Source: CAYJBH01 sp964370825 (GTDB lineage Bacteria > Bacillota > Clostridia > Oscillospirales > Ruminococcaceae). Taken from it: a DNA stretch of 64,000 nt. The notes beneath the pieces were generated by a model. The model was given only the letters and a program-made list of their open reading frames with translations, had not been told where the DNA came from and did not search any database. The number at the start of each line of letters is the position of its first letter. Within the stretch, counting starts at the first letter, position 1. Where the stretch lies: NCBI GenBank assembly GCA_964370825.1, contig CAYJKY010000013.1, forward strand, positions 1 to 64,000, given 5' to 3'. This document shows, piece by piece, positions 1 through 8,088 of this stretch. The translations under genes were made by a program, and so were the position numbers.

Positions 1-104
1 TGTCAATAACAACTACGTTGCTTTGACACCATCGCTGTCAATAACAACTACGTTGCTTTGACACCATCGTTGCCAATAACAACTACGTTGTTATTGACAA
101 CGGG
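1..104. repeat. Array of 35-bp palindromic repeats
   Basis: Three copies start at 1, 36 and 71, with a period of 35 bp. Copies 1 and 2 are nearly identical. Each holds an imperfect inverted repeat (TGTCAA...TTGACA arms around CAAC-TAC-GTTG) followed by a CCATCG-type spacer. Copy 3 is a cleaner palindrome: CAATAACAAC, TAC, GTTGTTATTG. The array may continue left of the window. The -35 box of the dnaD promoter lies in the right arm of copy 3, so the palindromes could be operators. There are no unique spacers, so this is not a CRISPR array. Confidence 0.85.
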
Positions 105-121
105 TAAAAATATGTTAAAAT
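94..121 (+). promoter_or_regulatory. Sigma-A type promoter of the dnaD operon
   Basis: TTGACA at 94-99 and TAAAAT at 116-121 are 16 bp apart, with an extended -10 TG at 113-114. The -35 box is formed by the right arm of the last 35-bp palindrome, which suggests that a protein bound there would control the promoter. Confidence 0.7.
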
Positions 122-155
122 AAAATTACATTAATTTGAGTAGAGAGGCGTGGGG

Positions 156-1097
156 ATGAGGTATCGGTTGACAAGGGAGGAAAGCGACGGGGGCATTAGT
201 GTTCCGAGCTGGCTCTTTGACAGGCTAGATAAGCTGACCGATACAAGACTTAGGATAGCGCTTAACATCATTAAGATGGAAAAGGATTTTAATCCACATA
301 CTCTCTCTAAGCAGCTCCACGGGCGATACAGCGTTGCAACCCTTGAAAAGGAACTTCATTTTTTGGAGGGTGCAGGTTTTGTTGTATCGATAGAGGAGGA
401 AACTGTTAAAAAAAGTCGGAGTATTTCGGATGTTTCGGTTCAAAAAAAGAGGGCAAACCCTGAGGATGTAATGCTACTTGCCGCTACAAGTAACGAGATG
501 AAATCCCTTGTCAGGCTTGCACAGGACATTCTCGGAAAAACCTTATCGAGTGGAGATATCAGCATTATAGCCTCACTTATGTTTGAGGACGGAATGTCGG
601 CGGAAATGCTTGCTCTGGGAATTGCACACTGCGCCGTGGAGAAAAAAAAGCCGAATATTCGTTATGTGGAAAAGGTCATGCGGGCATGGCTCGCAGACGG
701 CGTTACCGATCTTCCCTCGGCAGAACACTATCTTGAAGAGAAGGATAAAGAGCTACAGCTGAAAAATAATGTCGCCGGCATGATAGGTGTTGAAAATGTA
801 AGTTATGCCGAGTCACTTTTAATCATAAAATGGTATAAAGAGTTTTTATACGATGACAATATGATTAAGGAGGCAATTTTGTTCGCCGGCGATAAATGTA
901 ATGTGCGATATGTTAACGGCATTTTAAAAAGATGGCATGAACAGGGTCATAAGACGGTGAAGGATGTTCGCAGTGCCAACACCGGAGGAAGTAACATCAA
1001 CACAACAAAAAAGGTGGACAGGGCGGATGATGTTATGGTGAAACGTCGTAGCAGTGTTCCTGTTTTTAAGGGCAGGGGAGGAAAGGCAGAGGATTAA
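156..1097 (+). CDS. dnaD: DnaD-domain primosome/helicase-loading protein
   Basis: The protein is about 313 residues long and resembles Firmicutes DnaD/DnaB-type primosomal proteins, which help load the replicative helicase at oriC and at restart sites. The N-terminal 75 residues look like a winged helix (SVPSWLFDRL...). Two DnaD-like helical repeats follow, each ending in the family's aromatic-plus-Trp signature: RYVEKVMRAWLADGV around residue 170 and RYVNGILKRWHEQGH around 252. The tail is basic. A GTG at 150 is also in frame, but AGAGAGG at 143-148 is better spaced for ATG 156. The stop overlaps the next start (TAATG), so it is probably translationally coupled to the DnaC-like loader. The family call is firm; the exact paralogue is less certain. 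Confidence 0.85.
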   Translation: MRYRLTREESDGGISVPSWLFDRLDKLTDTRLRIALNIIKMEKDFNPHTLSKQLHGRYSVATLEKELHFLEGAGFVVSIEEETVKKSRSISDVSVQKKRANPEDVMLLAATSNEMKSLVRLAQDILGKTLSSGDISIIASLMFEDGMSAEMLALGIAHCAVEKKKPNIRYVEKVMRAWLADGVTDLPSAEHYLEEKDKELQLKNNVAGMIGVENVSYAESLLIIKWYKEFLYDDNMIKEAILFAGDKCNVRYVNGILKRWHEQGHKTVKDVRSANTGGSNINTTKKVDRADDVMVKRRSSVPVFKGRGGKAED

Positions 1098-2062
1098 TGC
1101 TAACACATGAACAATATAAAAGAAGGGCACTTGCCGAAATTGCAAACCGCAGACAGCGTAACCACGCACGGTTTGAGCTTAAAACCGCCAAGCTTTACAA
1201 AAAGAATCCCGAGCTTGCAAGGTTGGAGGCTCAACGCAAGGAGTTAACTGCAAAGGTGTCCGAAGAGGTTGTACAGGGCGGTGAGCTGCGACCTACCACA
1301 ATACGCCACATAGCAAACACGCAAAAGATAATCAGCGACAGATACATTTCTATGGGTATATCCGATGAGGATTTAGAGCCGGATTACAGCTGTAAACTAT
1401 GCAAGGACACCGCAAGGCATGAGGGTAAAATTTGTAGCTGTGTTGGAGAGCTGATTAATCGAATGGTTCAAAAGGACTTAGCCAAGGTTACTCCACTCGA
1501 ACTTTCACATTTTTCTACATTTGACCTTACTCTGTATCCCGATGAAATTAACGATTCGCTTGGCAAAACGGCACGGGAACAGATGAGAGGTGTGTTTGGA
1601 TACTGTAAGGAGTTTTCAAAATATTTTTCGCCCGATAATCGAAGTATAATGATGGTTGGCGAGGCAGGTCTCGGAAAAACGCATCTTGCACTTGCCATAG
1701 CAAATGAGGTGATAGCCAGAGGCTATCTTGTGGTTTATGTGAGCGCGGGCAACATATTTTCCGAGCTGGAGGCAAGACGGCGGGACGGTGACAGCCACCT
1801 TTTAAAGCTATTGTATGAGGCCGATCTGCTCATAATGGACGACCTCGGCAGTGAGATAGTAACGCCCTCCACCCTAAACTTCCTGTACAATATCCTAAAC
1901 GTAAGGCTTAACACCTCACGTTGTAGCATATATACAACCAACATCACAACGCAAAATCTACTTGTTACCCGTTACACCGAAAAGATAGCCTCCCGACTTT
2001 TAGGTAGCTGTGATCAGCTTCACTTTGCCGGTGAGGATATACGATTGATGGAGAAGCTATGA
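1097..2062 (+). CDS. DnaC/IstB-like AAA+ helicase loader
   Basis: The 321-residue protein is an AAA+ ATPase of the DnaC/DnaI/IstB group. Walker A is GEAGLGKT (188-195), Walker B is LLIMDDL (244-250), and Arg residues near the C-terminus (RYTEKIASRL) fit sensor-2/arginine-finger positions. A possible zinc-binding set C-x2-C...C-x-C (Cys99, 102, 113, 115) precedes the ATPase domain, as in DnaI-type loaders. The start overlaps the stop of the DnaD-like gene by one base, and the end overlaps alr by ATGA. The pairing of DnaD-like and DnaC-like genes supports a role in chromosomal helicase loading rather than as an IS accessory protein. No transposase lies nearby. Confidence 0.85.
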   Translation: MLTHEQYKRRALAEIANRRQRNHARFELKTAKLYKKNPELARLEAQRKELTAKVSEEVVQGGELRPTTIRHIANTQKIISDRYISMGISDEDLEPDYSCKLCKDTARHEGKICSCVGELINRMVQKDLAKVTPLELSHFSTFDLTLYPDEINDSLGKTAREQMRGVFGYCKEFSKYFSPDNRSIMMVGEAGLGKTHLALAIANEVIARGYLVVYVSAGNIFSELEARRRDGDSHLLKLLYEADLLIMDDLGSEIVTPSTLNFLYNILNVRLNTSRCSIYTTNITTQNLLVTRYTEKIASRLLGSCDQLHFAGEDIRLMEKL

Positions 2063-3213
2063 GATTATACCCGGGACAGGACTCATCAAGATGTTATGCC
2101 ACGGTAGACCTGGACAGGCTTACAGAGAATTTTAAAATCCTAAAAAGGCTTGCAGGCGACAAGGAAATGATGGCGGTGGTCAAGGCAGATGCCTATGGTC
2201 ACGGGGATGTTGAGGTGGCAAAAACCTTGAGTGGAAAGGTTTCGATGTTTGCCGTATCCACTGCAGAGGAGGCGTTCGGGCTCCGCGAGGCAGGAATAGA
2301 GGAGGAGTTGTTGGTGCTTGGATTTGTTCCGCCACAACAGCTCAGAGCGCTTTCGATACAAAATGTTATAATTACCGCATATGATGAGGAGTATGCCAAA
2401 AGGCAGTCCGACATCGCAATCGAGCAGGGGTTCACGCTCCGTGCCCACCTAAAGATCAACAGCGGAATGAACAGGCTGGGGTTACCGGTCGAGGATGTCG
2501 ACGCTATCATGCAAACGTTGTCGCTGAAAGGGTTCAGCTTTGAAGGGGTTTTTACACACCTTGCGGTTGCCGACTCAGATACAGCGCAGGACAAGGATTT
2601 TACCAATCTACAATACAAAGCGTTTATCGACAGGGTAGAGATGTTGCAAAAAAACGGCTTTAACCCACGGTATATACACAGTGAAAATACTGCAGGAACT
2701 GCCTTTTGTGGATTTGATAAATGCAACCTTGTTCGCTGTGGTATTGGGCTTTACGGATATCCCCCGAGCGATGTTCCTATCGAGGGGCTTATGCCTGTAC
2801 TTCAGCTTTACGCAAGGGTAGCGCAGTGCCGAGAGCTGAAAAAGGGCGAGGCAATAAGCTACGGCAGAACCTTTGTTGCAGGAAAAAATATGAAGATTGC
2901 AGTTGTAACCGCAGGGTATGCCGATGGATATACAAGGTTGCTTTCCGGCAAAGGCGTCGCCGAGATAAACGGTAAAAGCGCAGGGGTTATCGGTAGGGTT
3001 TGCATGGATTATCTATTTGTAGATATCACCGATATCGAGGATGTTAAGATAGGCGACAGCATAAAACTTTTAGGGGATGCTCCGGCATCCGATGCGGCAG
3101 AAGCAGCAGGGCTTTGCGGCAAAATAAGCTATGAACTACTATGTGGGATTTCCACAAGGGTTATAAGAATTTACAAGAGAGAGGCAGACGATGGAAAACA
3201 AAAGACTTATTGA
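2059..3213 (+). CDS. alr: Alanine racemase
   Basis: A PLP-dependent fold-type III enzyme that interconverts L- and D-alanine for peptidoglycan synthesis in the cytoplasm. The N-terminal motif AVVKADAYGHG carries the PLP lysine (Lys42). EAISYGRTFVA near residue 270 has the Tyr that acts as the second catalytic base, and GRVCMDYLFVDIT follows. At 384 residues it has the normal family length. The start overlaps the DnaC-like gene by 4 bases and the end overlaps hexokinase by 23 bases, so translation is tightly coupled across the operon. Confidence 0.95.
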   Translation: MRLYPGQDSSRCYATVDLDRLTENFKILKRLAGDKEMMAVVKADAYGHGDVEVAKTLSGKVSMFAVSTAEEAFGLREAGIEEELLVLGFVPPQQLRALSIQNVIITAYDEEYAKRQSDIAIEQGFTLRAHLKINSGMNRLGLPVEDVDAIMQTLSLKGFSFEGVFTHLAVADSDTAQDKDFTNLQYKAFIDRVEMLQKNGFNPRYIHSENTAGTAFCGFDKCNLVRCGIGLYGYPPSDVPIEGLMPVLQLYARVAQCRELKKGEAISYGRTFVAGKNMKIAVVTAGYADGYTRLLSGKGVAEINGKSAGVIGRVCMDYLFVDITDIEDVKIGDSIKLLGDAPASDAAEAAGLCGKISYELLCGISTRVIRIYKREADDGKQKTY

Positions 3214-4495
3214 CGAATTTCTTTTAAAAAATGAGATTAGCCCCGAGCTGATTGATCTTGAAAAGGAAAGTGATATCTTTGCAAACGAGATCGAGCTCGC
3301 ATTGCAGGGCAAGGAATCCACCCTTGCAGGAATACCAACCTTTTTGACCGACGAGGGAGAGCTTACTCCGGGTAAAAAGGCTATAGTTGTAGATGCAGGC
3401 GGCACAAACTTTAGGGTTGCTACCGTGAGTTTCGATGAATCAGGCAAGCCTGAGATAGGTCACTTTAAAAAGCACCGTATGCCCGGAAGTGACGGACGTA
3501 TCGGCTATGCCGAGTTTAATCGCACATTCGTGGACTACCTTGAGCCGGTTCTTCGTGAGAGCGACATGGTAGGTCTTTGTTTCTCCTTTGAATGTGAGAT
3601 AGACAAAACTCGTGATGGAAAGATACTCAGCCTTTCCAAGGAAATCTACATCGACAATGCAGTCGGTGAGATGGTCTGTGCAAACATCAACAAGGAAATC
3701 GAGGCACGTGGCTACAAGCCGAAAAAGTTCTGCCTGTTAAACGATACCGTTGCCACCATGCTGGGCGGAGTTGCTGTTAACCCTACCGATAAATACGATG
3801 GCTATGTAGGCTATATAATGGGCACCGGAACCAACTGCTGTTACAGCGAAGTCTGTGGCGATATTACAAAACACCCCGATGTTGTTGGCATGGATGGAAG
3901 TATGATTGTCAACCTTGAGAGCGGAAAATACGGCAAAATGAATCGTAGTGAGCTGGACAAGGCGCTCGACGCCACAACCAAGATGCCGGGTTCATACCTG
4001 TTCGAAAAGATGACCAGTGGAGCATATCAGGGCGATTTGTTCCTAAGCATACTTAAAACCGCTGCCGACCAAGGGTTGTTTACCGATGAGTGTGCAAGCT
4101 CAATAAACTCTCTGTCAGGTTTGACAGCAATGGAGATTGACATCTTTTGCTTTAACCCAAAGGCTATGGGAACAATTCACGGTCTGTGTGAAAATAGCGA
4201 CGATATAGAGAGAATATTGCTACTTGCCGACAAATTCTATGAGAGAATTGCAAAGCTTGCCGCAATGCAGTTTGCCGGAATATTAAAGCGTACCGGCAAA
4301 GGAAAATACAAGAGCCACCCATTCTGCATAGTGGCAGAGGGCACAACCTTCTATAAATCGAAGTTCTTCCGTCCGAAGCTCGACTACTATGTTAAGCAGT
4401 ATATCGAGGATGAGATGGGAAGATACCTCGAGTTTATTCAGGTCGAAAATGCAACACTCATAGGAACCGCCGCCGCAATCATGCTTTGTGACTGA
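3191..4495 (+). CDS. Hexokinase (eukaryotic-type hexokinase family)
   Basis: The 434-residue ATP-dependent sugar kinase belongs to the hexokinase family rather than the ROK family. The phosphate-binding motif is DAGGTNFRVATV (68-79), and the catalytic Asn-Asp is in LLNDTVATMLGG (Asp185). GYIMGTGTNCCY forms a second phosphate loop, and the C-terminal GTAAAIML helix is typical. It would phosphorylate glucose-like hexoses at C6. The start lies within the end of alr and is preceded by GAGAGAGG. Co-transcription with replication and cell-wall genes is unusual by function but clear from the overlaps. Confidence 0.9.
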   Translation: MENKRLIDEFLLKNEISPELIDLEKESDIFANEIELALQGKESTLAGIPTFLTDEGELTPGKKAIVVDAGGTNFRVATVSFDESGKPEIGHFKKHRMPGSDGRIGYAEFNRTFVDYLEPVLRESDMVGLCFSFECEIDKTRDGKILSLSKEIYIDNAVGEMVCANINKEIEARGYKPKKFCLLNDTVATMLGGVAVNPTDKYDGYVGYIMGTGTNCCYSEVCGDITKHPDVVGMDGSMIVNLESGKYGKMNRSELDKALDATTKMPGSYLFEKMTSGAYQGDLFLSILKTAADQGLFTDECASSINSLSGLTAMEIDIFCFNPKAMGTIHGLCENSDDIERILLLADKFYERIAKLAAMQFAGILKRTGKGKYKSHPFCIVAEGTTFYKSKFFRPKLDYYVKQYIEDEMGRYLEFIQVENATLIGTAAAIMLCD

Positions 4496-4503
4496 GGTGC
4501 AAC

Positions 4504-4848
4504 ATGGGTAACAGCTTTGTAGAGTCCATGATTTTTCAGGTTAAGCCTGATAAAATAGAGGAGTTCGAAAACCTTGTTAACACAATAAAACCGGAACAAC
4601 TGAGCCAAGCCGGATGTGTCGGTATAAAATACATGAAACGGTTTTATACCTTCGACAAGGTTGCCGAGTCGCAACCGCCGAGGGAGCTTACCAAAATAGT
4701 TAAATGTGTTAAATACTACTCTTTCTGGGAGTTCGATACAATTGAAAACTGCGGAACTGCTAACGGATGGTTTTTCGATACCCATGCGAAGGATGTTTCA
4801 AAACTATTAATAATGCCTTTCGACATTAACAGCGGTTATACTCTTTAG
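4504..4848 (+). CDS. Small protein, possibly ABM-like ferredoxin fold
   Basis: A 114-residue soluble protein beginning 8 bases after hexokinase, with GAGGTG ahead of the ATG. The N-terminus (VESMIFQVKPDKIEEFENLVNTIKP) resembles the first beta-alpha unit of the antibiotic-biosynthesis-monooxygenase/dimeric alpha-beta barrel superfamily, and CVKYYSFWEFDT could be a following strand. No catalytic motif is recognised, so the fold is a guess and the function is unknown. Its position suggests it belongs to the dnaD-to-ferritin transcript. Confidence 0.6.
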   Translation: MGNSFVESMIFQVKPDKIEEFENLVNTIKPEQLSQAGCVGIKYMKRFYTFDKVAESQPPRELTKIVKCVKYYSFWEFDTIENCGTANGWFFDTHAKDVSKLLIMPFDINSGYTL

Positions 4849-4883
4849 TTGTTTTAACAGAAAATACGGAAAGGAATGGCAAA

Positions 4884-5393
4884 ATGGATACTAAACTATT
4901 TAATACAGCAAATGCACAGGTTAATGCCGAGCTTTATAACTCGTATCTCTATCTTTCGCTTTCTTTGTGGTCTCAAAAGGAGGACTGGCCTGGTCTTGCT
5001 AACTGGTTTTATGTACAGTCGCAGGAGGAGCTTGTCCACGCAACAACCATGTTAAAACAGCTGCAAGAGCGAGGTGAAGCACCCTCGCTCGCCTCGGTTG
5101 CCGAGCCCCCGAGTAGCTGGAAAAATCCACTCGACGCCATGCAGGCGGCATTAGAGGCAGAAAAAGGAACCACCGAGAGAATAAATAACATAGCCTCGGT
5201 TGCATTAGAGGTAAAGGACCACGCCTTTTATGACTTTATAATGATGTTTGTTCGCGAGCAGGTTGAGGAGGAGGATAACGTAAACAAGATCATAGGCCAA
5301 CTTAAAAGAATTGTTAATAACGATGGTCTGATGTATCAGCTTGATGCAACACTTATGCAAAGAGTATTTGTTAATCCCTTTACCGGTGTATAA
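4884..5393 (+). CDS. ftnA: Non-haem ferritin
   Basis: A 169-residue four-helix-bundle iron-storage protein that oxidises Fe(II) and stores Fe(III) in a 24-mer shell. Ferroxidase-centre candidates are Glu16 (NAELYNSYLY), Glu49 and His52 (EELVHATTM), Glu91/Glu93, and Gln126/Glu129 (REQVEEEDN). The spacing matches bacterial FtnA and there is no haem-binding Met, so it is not a bacterioferritin. It is preceded by GGAAAGGA and followed by a good terminator, so it closes the operon or forms its own short unit. Confidence 0.93.
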   Translation: MDTKLFNTANAQVNAELYNSYLYLSLSLWSQKEDWPGLANWFYVQSQEELVHATTMLKQLQERGEAPSLASVAEPPSSWKNPLDAMQAALEAEKGTTERINNIASVALEVKDHAFYDFIMMFVREQVEEEDNVNKIIGQLKRIVNNDGLMYQLDATLMQRVFVNPFTGV

Positions 5394-5424
5394 AATTTTG
5401 TCTTATCGCCGGTTTATATAACGC

Positions 5425-5457
5425 AAAAAAGCCGCCAATAATTCGGCGACTTTTTTT
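5425..5457 (+). terminator. Rho-independent terminator after ferritin
   Basis: An A-rich left arm plus GCCGCC pairs with GGCGAC and seven T residues, with a loop of AATAATT. One A:C mismatch interrupts the stem. It sits 32 bases after the ferritin stop. Confidence 0.8.
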
Positions 5458-5538
5458 GCACATAGACTGCTTTTCAATATTAATACAAAATCATTTCAAT
5501 TTCAATCTTTTTCGACAGTTTGTAACCTTTTTGTAACT

Positions 5539-5595
5539 TTTGGATTGCAGGGCTTTGGTTAGTCAAAACCATGCAATCCAAACCATTTTTTATTT
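5539..5595 (+). terminator. Second hairpin with T-tract
   Basis: An 11-bp stem, TTTGGATTGCA (5539-5549) with TGCAATCCAAA (5572-5582), is followed by CCATTTTTTATTT. It also has an inner TTGGTT/AACCA pairing. It could be a back-up terminator for the ferritin transcript, or the trace of a lost gene. No gene is seen in 5394-5658. Confidence 0.5.
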
Positions 5596-5658
5596 AGCAA
5601 AATGCCTTTGCCTTAGTTAGTATAACTCACAAGGCGTGCTTTGATTTCAAGACTTTGG

Positions 5659-6087
5659 CTATTTAAACTCTCGCCCCTCTTTTTTGGAAATAATATTAAC
5701 CGCCTTTGCAAGCATTCTTCTGTCAGCGGGATATGCTAATCTTTTGTATGCCTCGGCAAGCGGAACGAATGCCGCCTCGCGAAGCTCCTCCGCCTGTAGC
5801 TTTATCCTGTTATGCTCGGCATACCCCAGAAAATACACAACATCCTTTGTTATGCTCTGGGTAGGATTATACCTCGATACCTCACGGTAGCCCGGTATTA
5901 GCTCGATGTTAATTCCGGTTTCCTCAAAAACTTCTCGCAGCGCGGTCTGCTGCTCTGTTTCACCCTCCTCAACATGACCTTTTGGAAAGGACCAATGCCG
6001 TCCGTGGATATGGCAAATTAAGAGAACCTTGAGCTGATCCTCTCTAATTAAATAGCATATTGCTCCGCATGATTTTTCGTACTGCAT
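5659..6087 (-). CDS. Nudix hydrolase (Ap4A-hydrolase-like)
   Basis: The 142-residue protein carries a full Nudix box, GHVEEGETEQQTALREVFEETGI (residues 37-59, the G-x5-E-x7-RE-x2-EE-x-G pattern). The preceding SFPKG and the compact length resemble bis(5'-nucleosyl)-tetraphosphatases and related diphosphate hydrolases. It would cleave a nucleoside diphosphate-X substrate in the cytoplasm; the substrate cannot be read from sequence. AAAAGGACATTA precedes the ATG. It is divergent from the DUF1624 gene with only 45 bases between the starts. Confidence 0.88.
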   Translation of the reverse strand: MQYEKSCGAICYLIREDQLKVLLICHIHGRHWSFPKGHVEEGETEQQTALREVFEETGINIELIPGYREVSRYNPTQSITKDVVYFLGYAEHNRIKLQAEELREAAFVPLAEAYKRLAYPADRRMLAKAVNIISKKEGREFK

Positions 6088-6132
6088 TAATGTCCTTTTA
6101 TTTTATAAATTGTATAGGGAATAATAATCAAA

Positions 6133-6849
6133 ATGAAAAAACGTTTTATTGTTTTAGATGAACTTCGTGGCTTTTTCATAATGCTGATGGTGCTGTATCA
6201 TCTGTTTTTTGATCTCGTGTATATCTTTAGGGTGAATATTCCGGTGTACACCGATATCATCATGCCGCTACAGCCAATAATTCCGCTGGGTTTTGCAATA
6301 ATTGCCGGCATCGGTTGTTACATATCAAACAGGAATATACGTCGAGGGCTTTTGGTGTTCGGCTGTGGTGTGGTCGTAAGCCTTGCCACAATTTTATTTA
6401 TGCCATCACAGCTGGTGGTTTTCGGCGTGTTGTCCATGCTTGGCATAGGAACTATACTCTGTGGACTGCTTAAGAAGCTGTTTATAAGGATAAATCCCCT
6501 TGTCGGAGCCGGTGTTTCGGCACTGTTGTTTGCGGCGTTATATTACCTGATTTACGAAATGCCTACACCCACCTTTATTTCATCCTCGACCGTTTATAAC
6601 AGCGGTGCTCTGCTTGTTTTGGGCTTTCCGGCACCGGGTTTCTTCTCCTCTGACTATTTTCCGATAATCCCCTGGGTTTTTGCAATGTTTTTTGGGCTTT
6701 TCATCGGTAGATTACTGCTAAATTCACCGCCGAATTTTATTTACAAAAGCTATATAAAACCTTTGGAGTTTATCGGTCGCTATAGCCTTGTAATCTATAT
6801 GTTGCACCAGCCGATTATATATGGTGTATTGTACCTTATATTTATATGA
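6133..6849 (+). CDS. DUF1624/HGSNAT-like membrane acyltransferase
   Basis: A 238-residue integral membrane protein opening with LDELRGFFIMLMVLYHLFFD, the signature of the heparan-alpha-glucosaminide N-acetyltransferase catalytic-domain family (DUF1624). The His in this motif is the likely acetyl acceptor in the family. About seven hydrophobic segments are visible, ending in GRYSLVIYMLHQPIIYGVLY. It probably acylates a sugar of an envelope glycan, but the substrate is unknown. The 3' end overlaps the convergent aminopeptidase gene by 8 bases, leaving no room for a terminator. Confidence 0.8.
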   Translation: MKKRFIVLDELRGFFIMLMVLYHLFFDLVYIFRVNIPVYTDIIMPLQPIIPLGFAIIAGIGCYISNRNIRRGLLVFGCGVVVSLATILFMPSQLVVFGVLSMLGIGTILCGLLKKLFIRINPLVGAGVSALLFAALYYLIYEMPTPTFISSSTVYNSGALLVLGFPAPGFFSSDYFPIIPWVFAMFFGLFIGRLLLNSPPNFIYKSYIKPLEFIGRYSLVIYMLHQPIIYGVLYLIFI

Positions 6850-8077
6850 CCCATTCACCATCTACAAAAAGCTGAACTTCGGTTCCGTCTGCCTTGATTC
6901 CTACGATGTTCATGTCGTTTGTACCAACCATTACATCCTGATGATAGATGCTGTCGTTAACGCCCTTAGCGAGTAATTCTTCTTTTGAGAGATCTGCCCC
7001 TCCCGCAACACAGGTGGGGTATGCTTTTCCGAAGGCTATATGACAGGCGGCATTTTCATCGTAGAGGGTGTTGTAGTATAAAACGTTGCTTTTGCCTACT
7101 CCGCTGTGCTTGTCTACAAGAGCAATTTCTCCGATTCTTTTGCAGAATTCGTCACCGGTCAACAGCTTTTCAAGAAGATCTCTGCCTACCTTTGCGTCAT
7201 ACTCGGTAACCTCTCCGTCCTTAAACTTAAAATAAAAGTCCTCTATTATCGCACCGTTAAACACGTAGGGCTTTGAGCTGTAAACAATTCCGTCTACCCT
7301 CTCACGGTGGGGTGCGGTAAAGATTTCCTCGGTAGGAACATTTGCTATAAAACGGTTGCCCTCGGTGGTGCGGGAAACTCCCCCGTCCCAGATATGGTCA
7401 TCGGCAAGACCTACCGTTAGGTTTGTGCCGTTCGGAGCTGTCATTCGGATGCTGTGAAAACGGTGTCCGTTTAATTTATCTTTGCGCACCGTGGTTTTCT
7501 CGATAAAATCGTCCCACTCGGCTATTGGATTTCCACCGGAAATTCTACTGCAAAGGAAGATGTTTTCCCACATCTTTTCCTCCGCTTCCTGTGGCGAAAG
7601 ATCGGGGAAAACTTTTTGGTTCCATGAAGGGCTTGGCACGGCAACAATCGACCATTGCACCTTGTCGCTCATGGTGTAGCTACGAACATTCTCATTTGCT
7701 ATGTTTGCGGCACGGCTTCTTGCATCTATCTTCTCTATATCGATACCCTTTAACAACTCCGGGTTATCGTCCACTATTCTCAACAAAACAGCGCCACCTT
7801 CGCCCTCGATGTAGTCCAGCTTGCTACGCTCGATGTAGGGCTTTATGTCGGTCAAGGTCTCTATCGAGCAGTGCTCCATCTTCAATCTGGTTAAGCGATC
7901 GTCGGTAAAGGTAACAACAACCTCTCGTGCACCTATCTTGTATGCCTCCTCGGCACACATTGCGGCAAAATCCGCCGTCTGCACACCACAGCTGATAAGC
8001 AGGTTTTGACCCGGTTTAACCCCTGCGGCGGTCTGCACTGTAAAGGTTGCATAACTTTGTAAAAGTTCCCTGTTCAT
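6842..8077 (-). CDS. M29-family metallo-aminopeptidase
   Basis: The 411-residue protein matches the AmpS/PepS/T family M29. It starts MNRELLQSYATFTVQTAAGVKPGQNLLI and contains IPxxEIFTAPHRERVDG-like metal-ligand segments (NVPTEEIFTAPHRERVDGIV near residue 255), DDHIWDGG and YYNTLYDENAACHIAFGKAY. The enzyme removes N-terminal residues from peptides in the cytoplasm using two divalent metals. GAAAGGAAAGTC precedes the start. It follows thiI by 11 bases and is the last gene of a secA-thiI-aminopeptidase transcript. Confidence 0.92.
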   Translation of the reverse strand: MNRELLQSYATFTVQTAAGVKPGQNLLISCGVQTADFAAMCAEEAYKIGAREVVVTFTDDRLTRLKMEHCSIETLTDIKPYIERSKLDYIEGEGGAVLLRIVDDNPELLKGIDIEKIDARSRAANIANENVRSYTMSDKVQWSIVAVPSPSWNQKVFPDLSPQEAEEKMWENIFLCSRISGGNPIAEWDDFIEKTTVRKDKLNGHRFHSIRMTAPNGTNLTVGLADDHIWDGGVSRTTEGNRFIANVPTEEIFTAPHRERVDGIVYSSKPYVFNGAIIEDFYFKFKDGEVTEYDAKVGRDLLEKLLTGDEFCKRIGEIALVDKHSGVGKSNVLYYNTLYDENAACHIAFGKAYPTCVAGGADLSKEELLAKGVNDSIYHQDVMVGTNDMNIVGIKADGTEVQLFVDGEWVI

Positions 8078-8088
8078 GACTTTCCTTT

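Noticed and set aside
1..104. Tandem 35-bp repeats as a CRISPR array
   Set aside because: The units abut with no unique spacers and each unit is itself a palindrome; no cas genes are present.
1097..2062. DnaC-like gene as an IS21 IstB transposition helper
   Set aside because: No IstA transposase is nearby; coupling to a DnaD-like gene fits a chromosomal helicase loader.
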